Assembly (NCBI RefSeq): GCF_000002985.6
Contig: NC_003283.11
Span: 18,477,501-18,541,500 of the forward strand
DNA: 64,000 nucleotides
Source: Caenorhabditis elegans
Lineage: Eukaryota; Nematoda; Chromadorea; Rhabditida; Rhabditidae
Direction: 5' to 3'
Shown here: piece after piece, positions 56,463-64,000 of the stretch
Position numbering within the stretch: the stretch's first letter is position 1
Layout: each line of letters opens with the position of its first letter
Notes under the pieces: generated by a model
Seen by the model: only the letters and a program-made list of their open reading frames with translations
Database searches by the model: none
Told to the model about the DNA's origin: nothing
Program-made: the position numbers and the translations under genes

Positions 56463-59400
56463 ATGGAAAACAAACCGAAATTGCCAAAATCTGTGGAAAG
56501 TATCGAAAAAGCACGGCTGGATGAGGTAAAATCGGCGAAAATTGAATTTATACCTTTTTTTAAAATTAATTTTACGGCTCCCAGGGGGAAAAATACACAT
56601 TTCCCACCGAATTTAACCTCAAAAACCGCCGATTTTATTGCAGAAATACGCGGAAACCGTGCAAATCTTCGAGGAATTCCACAAAATCGCGTGTCTCGGC
56701 GATTTGACGTCAATCTATCGGAGCCGCGCATGTTTTGCGGCTGAAAAACGCAAATCGGCACTTGTAAAGCCGGCAATCGACGTTTTTCGAGCATTTCCAG
56801 CGTCAAGACCCACAGTTTTTCACTATACGGGCCTTTTAATCCACGAGAGCGCTCATCACTGGTTCAACGCGCAGGAAAATGTGCAACAGGGTAAAAAATC
56901 ATAAAAAATCACCTCAAAATACCCGAAAAACCCGGAAAATTGATCCAAAATCCATAAAATCGATAAAATTTGCAGTTTCCAACATCACCATCGTCAACGA
57001 AGCCACGTGTGAACTACTGGATTTTTATATGAAATTTTTCGCGGAAACCGATGGAAATAGTGGTCTAGAAGAGTGTCTGCAGGTTAAAATTTTAATTTTG
57101 GAGTGAAAAATATGGAAAATTCACGAAAAATTACCCTCAAATCGTTTTTTTTCCCAGAAACCTGACCAAAAACCGTAGTTTGTAGTATAGGTGCCAGACT
57201 ACAAACTACAAAAATATTGTAGTTTGTAGTGTGTGTAGTCTGTAGTCTAAAAAGCCAAAAACCCCAAAAACTAGAGAAAATCGAACCAAAATCCGAAAAA
57301 AAAATGCAGAATTCTAAACTACAAACTATAATTTTGACAAGATTTGATTATTTTGTAGATTGTAGTTTGTAGTTTGTAGTTTGTAGTTTGTAGTTTGCAG
57401 TCTAGAAAGGTTCACTTTTGCGAAATTTAAAAAAGTGAAAAAAAATTTCAAAAAAAAAATGTTTTTTTGGGAATTTTTCAAATTCTGGCCTATTTCGATT
57501 TTTAATTAAAAAAAATCGAATTTTGGCCTAAAAATCCCAAAAAAAAAAGCCTAAAAATCCAACAAAAAAAAAGCCTAAAAATCGCTTTAAAAAAGCCTAA
57601 AAATCCCTTCAAAGAAGCCCAAAAAATCCCAAAAAAAGCCTGAAAATCCAAAAAAAAAAAAGCCTAAAAAGCCCAAAAACAAAGCCAAAAAAACCCCAAA
57701 AAAACCCCAAAAAAAAAGCCTAAAAAACCCCAAAAAAAGCCTAAAAAATCCGAAAAAAAGCTTAAAAATCCAAAAAAGCCTAAAAAGCCCAAAAAAAAGC
57801 CTAAAAATCCCTCAAAAACAACCTAAAAATCCCAAAAAAAAAAGGGTGAAAAGTCCAACAAAAAAAAAGCTTAAAAAGCCTAAGAAACCCAAAAAAGCCC
57901 AAAAAAAGCCTAAAAAGCCTAAAAAACCCCATATCTTTTTGCAGTGGCTCTGTGAAATATGCTCCGAACTCTCGTCGAAAAACACTGGCCGCCCCTTAAA
58001 AAAGCCTAAAAATCCCTTAAAAAAACCTAAAAATCCCTTTAAAAAAGCCTAAATAATCCCTTTAAAAAAGCCTAAAAATCGCTTTAAAAAAGCCTAAAAA
58101 ACTCCTAAAAAAGCCTTAAAAATTCAAAAAACCCTAAAAAACCCAAAAAAAGCCTAAAAATCCAAAAAAAAAGCCTAAAAAGCCCAATAAAAAGCCTAAA
58201 AAATAAAAATAAAAGCCTAAAAAATAAAAATAAAAAGCCTAAAAATCCCTTGAAAAAAAGCCTAAAAAGCCCAATAAAAAGCCTAAAAAATAAAAATAAA
58301 AGCCTAAAAAATAAAAATAAAAAGCCTAGAAATCCCAAAAAAAAAGCCTAAAAAACTCCTAAAAAAGCCTTAAAAGTTCAAAAAATCCCAAAAAAAAAGC
58401 CTAAAAAACTCCTAAAAAAGCCTTAAAAATTCAAAAAATCCCAAAAAAAATGCTTAAAAATCACAAAAAAAGCCTAAAAATCTAAAAAAAAAACCTAAAA
58501 ATTCCTTAAAAAAGCCTAAAAAGTCCAAAAAAAGCCGGAAAAGCCCAAAAAAGCCCACAAAAAGGCCAAAAAAACCTCATATCTTTTTGCAGTGGCTCTG
58601 TGAAATATGCTCCGAGCTCTCTTCGAAAAACGCTGGCCGCCCCGCAATGCTTCCGGCTCAACAAAACGCTGAAATCCTTCAAATCTGGAAATCGAATGAC
58701 GTCATCGACAAGCTTCTCTCCCTTCTGAGCATTTGTGTGACGTCATCGTTGGCTCAGAACTCTGTCGGCTGTATGCGGGCTCTTTTTGAAGCTTCACGAC
58801 ACGGACAACACTTTAGCTGGATTTGGCTTCACATTGCGTGCGTGAATTGAGCCAAAAATCGTTGAAAATTAGCCAAAAAATGGTGAATTTTCGCCAAAAA
58901 TTGGCCAAAATTGACCCAAAATTCGTGAAAAACCAAAATTTTAGCCAAATTTTCGTCAAAAATTCGAATTCTACGCTAAAATTTACCTCTAGATCCCAAT
59001 TTTTAAGGCTTTAGTGCAATTTTCCGTCAAATCTGGTGTTTTGGGTTACTGTAGCGTGGTGTTTGCGTACCCGACACCGAATTTGACGGAATTTTGCACT
59101 AAAACGCTGAAAATTAAGGTATAGAGGTAATTTGGCATGGAGCATCCGAATTTAGCATTGGTTTTCCAAAATTTTAAGGTTTGGGCCAAGTTTCTTGGCT
59201 TGAATTTGAATAATCAGCACTTTAAACTTAAAATTTCGGATTTTCAAGTTAAAATTCGAATTCCCCGCGGTAAATTACCCCCTAACCCCAGTTTTCAGAG
59301 CTCTTGTGCAAATTGTCGTCAAATCTGGTGTTTTGGGTTACTGTAGCTCGGTGTTTGCGGACTTGGCACCTGATTTGACGGAATTTTGCACTAAAATTCT

Positions 59401-62400
59401 GAAAATCGGGGGTTAGAGGTAATTTGGCACGGTGAATTCGAATTTTGCATTAGTTTTCCAAAATTTTCAGGTTTGGGCTAATTTCTTAGTCCAAAATTGA
59501 AAATTTTGAATTTTCAGCCCCTAACTTTTGAAATTTCGAAAAATCAAGTTTAAATTCGAATTCCCCGCGGTAAATTACCCCCTAACCCCAGTTTTCAGAA
59601 TTTTAGTGCAAAATTCCGTCAAATATGGTGTCTGGTACGCAAACACCACGCTACAGTAACCCAAAACACCGGATTTGACGGAAGTTTGCACTAAAATTCT
59701 AAAAATCAAGGGTCAGGGGTAATTTGCCAAGGCGAATTCAAATTTCGCACTGATTTTTCAAAATTTTACCAATTGGGCCCAGTTTTCGTCGGCCTAAAAA
59801 GACCGAATTTTTGGGGTCTAAATCCGAAAATTTCCCAATTTTTTTACAATTTCAGAACCCTACTCCAAGGCTCAATCATCACACATTTACTGGAATCGGG
59901 TGCCGAGCAATTCCGCACCTACGTCATTGAAATTTCAAGCCGAAAAACGGTCCAAACGGGCGGTCCGGCCGTGTTGAACATTATTCAGACAGAGTACGAG
60001 CACAAATTTCGCGCGATTTCCGACGTTTTCAACTTTTTGATGCAAAAACGGAATCCCGAGCTGCAGGAGGCCGTTAGCCAGCTTATTGTGGTAAAAATCG
60101 CAAAATTTTGACCCAGAAATCGAAAAATTCGCAAAATTTTGACCCAGAAATCGAAAAATTCGCAAAATTTTGACCCAAAAATCGAAAAATTCGCAAAATT
60201 TTGACCCAAAAATCGGCCAAACATAGTTGAAATTTTTGTAGTTTGTAGTCTTTGTAGTGCAAACTACAACTACAAAGACTACAAACTATACAATTTTGCA
60301 GGACAGTCTCGACTTCAAGCCGGCGGCAGGCCGAGGCGGCGGCTCGGTAAATCGCCTCGGATTCGCCTTTTTCTTCAAACTCGTCACGTGCTCGCTGAAA
60401 ACTTTGCAGATTTTGGTCAATACGAATTGTCATTTGAGTACGTGCCTGCCTACGTGCCTACCTGCCTGCCTGCTTGCCTAGCTACGTGCCTGCCTACCCC
60501 TACCTGCTTGACTACCTGGTTTAGCTGCCTGGATACCCGCCTACCTAATGCCTACCTACCTCCCTGCCTGACTGCCTACATGCCTAGCTACACTACCTGG
60601 TTAGCTGCCTTGGTACCCGCCTGCCTAATGCCTGCCTACATGCCTACCTACGTGCCTACAGGCCTACAGGCCTACCTACCTACCTGCCTGCCTGCTTGAC
60701 TACCTAGTTTAGCGTCCTTGATACCCTCCTGCCTGAGGTCTACCTACCTAGCCTGCCTATCTACCTGCCTACACACCCACCTGCTTGCCTAGCTACTTAC
60801 CTACCTACCTGCCTGCTTTCTTGCCTTCCTGGTTTTGCTGCCTTGATAGCCGCCTACCTAAGCGCCTACCTGCCTACCTACATTTTTGCCTGCCTACCTA
60901 TCTACCTACCTACCTACCTACCAACATGCCTCCCTAGCCTCCCATTAAGTTGCCTTGGCTGCCTAGCATGGCTAGCCTGCCTAGCCTGTCTATGTATCTG
61001 CCTACCTACCTGCCTGCCTACACGATGCCTATGTGTCTGCCTACGTGCCTCGCTTACCTACCTGAGCGCCTACCTGCCTGCCTTTGAACTGCCTAGCCTG
61101 CCTACCTACTTACCTGCCTGCCTACAGGCCTACCTGCCTACCTACAGGCCTGCCTAGCCTGCCTATGTATCTGCCTCCCTGTCTAGCTACCTACCTAAGT
61201 GCCTACCTACCTAGCCTCCTATATATCTGCCTACTTACCTGCCTGCCTACACGTTGCCTATGTGCCTGCCTACCTGCCTGCCTACGTGCCTGACTGCACG
61301 TTTTTTCGTTTTTTTATCCGATTTTTTCCCGATTTTTTCAAAAATATTTCCAGTCACCCCATTCAACGTAATTCGTGCAATTCGACAAGTTCAAACCGTC
61401 GAAAAGTCCCTAATACTCCCGGCAATCACATTTTCCGATTTTATCAAACAAATTGTGGAAGACGTCGACCCAATCACTCATGGAATCATTTTTGAGCTGC
61501 TCGTCGAGCTCGTCTATAATCCCGCAGTTTTTGAGGGTAATTTTAGGCGAAAATCTGGAAAAATGCCGATTTTTTAAGCCAAAAATCGAGAATTTTCGAA
61601 AAATTCTGATTTTTTGAGCCAAAAACTGATTTTTTGAGCCAAAATTCGAGAATTTACCGAAAATTCCGATTTTTTGAGCCAAAAAACTGAAATTTTCCAG
61701 AAAAAAAATCGCAACTTTCTACGTAGGATTTTGCGATTTTTCCAACTTTTTAGGCGAAAATCTGCCGGAATTTCGAGAATCCAACGAGAAAATCCGAGCC
61801 GACTGCTTCCCGGTGCTCGACGTGATGATTAGCCGTATTATACGAATTGCTCACTCGGCTGGAGGCTACAAGTGCTCGTCACTACACCCGGCTATTCAGC
61901 TTTACTCGTCCGGCGAAAAACTCCAATTTATTATCGATTCGGCGAAAAATTGCACTGATAATTTGCAAATGTACGCGAGAAAATTCGGCCTAAACTTGGC
62001 CCAAACTTTGGAATTTTGAAAATCTGAGTTCAAATTTGGATTCTCCGTTGCAAATTACCCCTACGCCGGGATTTTCAGAATTTTCGCGTGAAATTCCGTC
62101 AAATTTGGTGTCGGGTACGCAAACACCGCACTACGGAACCCAAAACACCGGATTTGACGCAATTTTGCACAAAATCGCTGAAAATTGGTAGTTTGCAGTG
62201 ATTTTCAGTGGAAAATTCGAATTTCAACTTGAAAATCTGAAATTTTGAGTTTGAAGTGCAGAAATTTTAGATTTTTTCCCATTTTGACTCTGGAAACTTG
62301 GCTCAAACTCCTGATTTTCGCGAAATTAATGTGAAATTTGAATTCGCAGTTGCAAATTACCCCTAACCCCTGATTTTCAGAATTTTTGTGCAAAATCCCG

Positions 62401-63477
62401 TCAAATTTGGTGCCGGGTACGCAAACACCACGCTACAGTAACTCAACACACCGGATTTGACGACATTTTGCACAAAATTCTTGAAAATTGATGGCTGGAG
62501 GTAATTTTGCGTGAGGAATTCGAATTTCAACTGGAAAATCTGAAAATTTTAGTTTCAAAGCCTGAAATTCAGATTTTTCCAAATTCAAACCATGAAACTC
62601 GGCCCAAACTTCCGAATTTCGAAAATCTGAGTTCAAATTCGGATTCCCCGTGGTAAATTACCCCCTCATCTCAGTTTTCAGAGCCCTAGTGCAAAATGTC
62701 GTCAAATCGGGTGTTTTGGGTTACTGTAGCGCGGTGTTTACGTACCCGACACTTAATTTGACGGGATTTTGCACTAAAATTCTAAAAAATTGGGGTTTCG
62801 GGGTAATTTACCACGGGAAATCCGATTTTGAGCTTAGATTTTCGAAATTTCGAAGTTTGGGCCAAGTTTTCGATCTAGAAATTTCAATTTTTGCAGGACT
62901 TCATCAATAATTCGTCATCTCCACGCGATTTCCATCGCTTTTGACGAATCAAAAGCCGCCGAAATTGCTCTCCGCTTCCTTATGACTACAGATTTCGGGG
63001 ATTCCAAAAAAGTTGGTAAAAATCCCGAAATTTGGCCTAAAACAGCCGACTTTTATCGATTTTTCGAGTAAAATCGCCCAAAATTATCGATTTTTCCCCA
63101 ATTTTCAGCTGGAAATCCTGATGGCCTACCTCTCGGCTACCGTACCCTTCTACCCACAAATGCTAGCCAAGATGTGGGCAGAGTTTGGCGGGCTCCGCGA
63201 GCTCATCGCCTTCTCGTTCGACCCGGAATCCCCGCTGAAACGCGACAGCATCCACGTTCACATGAACCTTTTGCACAATTTCCGAACGATTTTCGACTGG
63301 GAACTGCACACGGCGCCGGCCGCACCGAAAAACTCTTACGGATTCTGGAAATTGTATCCGGGACAGCACATTGGTTCGGTGCTCAACACGATTTTGACGA
63401 ATACCGTCAAAATTTGCTGGGAACTGCAGGAAGTTCGTTGGAAATTGGAAAAATTCAGAAAAGCGGCTGAAAATTGA
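56463..63477 (+). CDS. ints-5: Integrator complex subunit 5 homologue
   Basis: Ten exons: 56463-56525, 56644-56890, 56976-57082, 58593-58837, 59856-60090, 60302-60437, 61354-61536, 61754-61970, 62897-63011, 63109-63477. They join in frame to 638 residues. Start MENKPKLPKSVESIEKARLD. The protein is soluble, largely alpha-helical and has no catalytic motif (e.g. FEEFHKIACLGDLTSIYRS, CVTSSLAQNSVGCMRALFEA, LLQGSIITHLLESGAEQF). I recognise it from memory as the worm INTS5 homologue (Y51A2D.7). It is shorter than the ~1000-residue animal INTS5. INTS5 is a scaffold of the nuclear Integrator complex, which acts on snRNA 3' ends and promoter-proximal RNA polymerase II. Introns carry minisatellites and palindromic repeats. 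Exons 2-3 have an inverted copy at 51936-52390. The gene structure is firm; the functional name is moderately certain. Confidence 0.85.
57175..57405. repeat. TAGTTTGTAG minisatellite in ints-5 intron 3
   Basis: Short runs of TTGTAGT in both orientations, including TAGTTTGTAGTTTGTAGTT at about 57360-57395. A related hairpin (GTAGTTTGTAGTC...GACTACAAACTA) lies at 60238-60291 in intron 5. Confidence 0.75.
57530..58575. repeat. AAAAAGCCTAAAAATCCC minisatellite in ints-5 intron 3
   Basis: About 1 kb of imperfect 15-18-bp units built on AAGCCTAAAAATCCC. It is split by a copied exon fragment at 57945-57995. The K/P-rich and F/L-rich frames across it are repeat artefacts. Confidence 0.9.
57927..57996 (+). 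pseudogene. Truncated duplicate of the start of ints-5 exon 4
   Basis: CCCCATATCTTTTTGCAG plus about 51 nt (57945-57995) repeat the acceptor and first 51 nt of exon 4 (58593 on) with three differences (GAACTCTCGTCG versus GAGCTCTCTTCG; AACACTGG versus AACGCTGG). The copy then runs straight into minisatellite without a donor. It is a decoy acceptor 648 bp upstream of the true one. Confidence 0.8.
58985..59780. repeat. Palindromic CCGTCAAAT elements in ints-5 intron 4
   Basis: Three copies (about 59010-59105, 59305-59400, 59605-59695) have the form TTTAGTGCAAAATTCCGTCA...TGACGGAATTTTGCACTAAA around a GGTTACTGTAGCGTGGTGTT centre. Spacing is about 300 bp. They are homologous to the core of the 312-bp array at 52440-55745. 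Confidence 0.85.
60100..60220. repeat. 31-bp tandem repeat, four copies, in ints-5 intron 5
   Basis: CAAAATTTTGACCCAGAAAT followed by CGAAAAATTCG repeats four times directly after the exon 5 donor. Confidence 0.9.
60440..61295. repeat. CCTACCTGCCTG tetranucleotide-type minisatellite in ints-5 intron 6
   Basis: About 850 bp of CCTAC/CCTGC tetranucleotide mixtures, with occasional TTAGCTGCCTTGGTACCCGC interruptions. Frames reading Leu-Pro-Thr-Tyr/Cys in all three phases come from this repeat. Confidence 0.92.
62045..62800. repeat. Palindromic CCGTCAAAT elements in ints-5 intron 8
   Basis: Copies at about 62085-62175, 62385-62480 and 62690-62785, about 300 bp apart. Each has CGTCAAATTTGGTG(T/C)CGGGTACGCAAACACC...CCGGATTTGACG with TGCAAA-type ends. 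Confidence 0.85.
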
Positions 63478-64000
63478 CTGAAAATCAACTTTCTACACCA
63501 AAAACTTGGCCCAAACTGCAAAATTTTGAAATTTTGAGTTTAAATTCGAATTTCCCATGAAAAATAACCTCTAGCCGCCAATTTTCAGAATTTTAGTGCA
63601 AAATTCCGTCAAATTTGGTGCCGGGTACGCAAACACCATGCTACAGTAACCCAAAACACCGGATTTGACGACATTTTGTACTAGAGCTCTGGAAATCGGG
63701 GCTCAGGGGTAATTTTTGGTGGGGAATCCGAATTTCGACTTGAAAATCTAAAATTTTGAGCTTAAAGTTCTGAAAATCCAGATTTTGCCCATTTTGACTT
63801 ATGAAACTTGGCCCAAACTACAAATTTTCGCAAAATACATGTGAAATTCGAACTCCCCGTGGTAAATTACCCCTAGTCCCCAATTTTTAGAATTTTAGCG
63901 CGAAATTCCGTCAAATCAGATGTCAAGTCCGCAAACACCGCGCTACAGTAACCCAAAACACCGGATTTGACGACATTTTGCACAAAATTCTTGAAAATTG
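63478..64000. repeat. Palindromic CCGTCAAAT elements downstream of ints-5
   Basis: Copies at about 63590-63690 and from about 63895 to the window edge, again about 300 bp apart. No gene is seen between the ints-5 stop and the end of the window. Confidence 0.8.

Noticed and set aside
57846..58338. KKPKKPKK and FLFFRLL frames
   Set aside because: Products of the AAGCCTAAAAATCCC minisatellite.
60388..61293. Long frames rich in Leu-Pro-Thr-Tyr-Cys
   Set aside because: All phases are open because of the CCTAC/CCTGC repeat, and they lie between phase-matched ints-5 exons 6 and 7.

Overview
The window looks like nuclear DNA of a Caenorhabditis nematode, very probably C. elegans chromosome V around slo-1. 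The evidence is AT-rich non-coding DNA, small exons, introns ending in TTTTCAG, a nematode-specific Srh chemoreceptor family, an interstitial run of the nematode telomere hexamer TTAGGC, and an assembled SLO-1 protein of 1140 residues that carries the expected BK-channel motifs. Species and gene symbols come from recognition, not from a database search. All exon models were built by hand by joining reading frames at GT/AG sites and checking phase.

Layout from left to right. 1-3 kb holds a convergent pair of Srh seven-helix chemoreceptor genes, the left one cut by the window edge. 3.7-9.6 kb (minus strand) holds an 11-exon SLC22-type MFS transporter. 9.6-14.8 kb is gene-free, with large palindromes, short-period repeats and a GC-rich block that may belong to the slo-1 promoter. 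14.8-30.4 kb (plus) is slo-1, with a mutually exclusive exon pair, an in-frame cassette exon and one further candidate micro-exon. 31.4-35.1 kb (plus) is a papain-family cysteine protease gene whose exon 3/4 junction does not close in frame. 35.2-39.4 kb is gene-free: a 301-bp tandem array, a tRNA-like Pol III unit, a G-tract and telomere-like repeats. 39.4-46.2 and 47.4-51.4 kb (plus) are tandem paralogues of proton/myo-inositol cotransporters (hmit-1.1 and hmit-1.2 by recognition and order). 51.9-56.4 kb holds an inverted partial copy of ints-5 exons 2-3 and a 312-bp tandem array interrupted by a 1281-bp DD37D (maT-type) Tc1/mariner element. 56.5-63.5 kb (plus) is a 10-exon gene recognised as Integrator subunit 5.

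No operon is evident. The genes are unrelated in function apart from the paralogous pairs, and intergenic gaps are near 1 kb or more. The main feature beyond the genes is repeat architecture. Nested palindromic elements with GGCC-rich cores and ends containing CACTGCGGGGACATGGGAC fill the introns of slo-1, the protease gene and both transporters. A second palindromic family (core CCGTCAAAT...GGTGT) fills the ints-5 introns. Each family has also been amplified into a tandem array in this window. No prokaryotic system, CRISPR array or clearly new multi-gene system was found.
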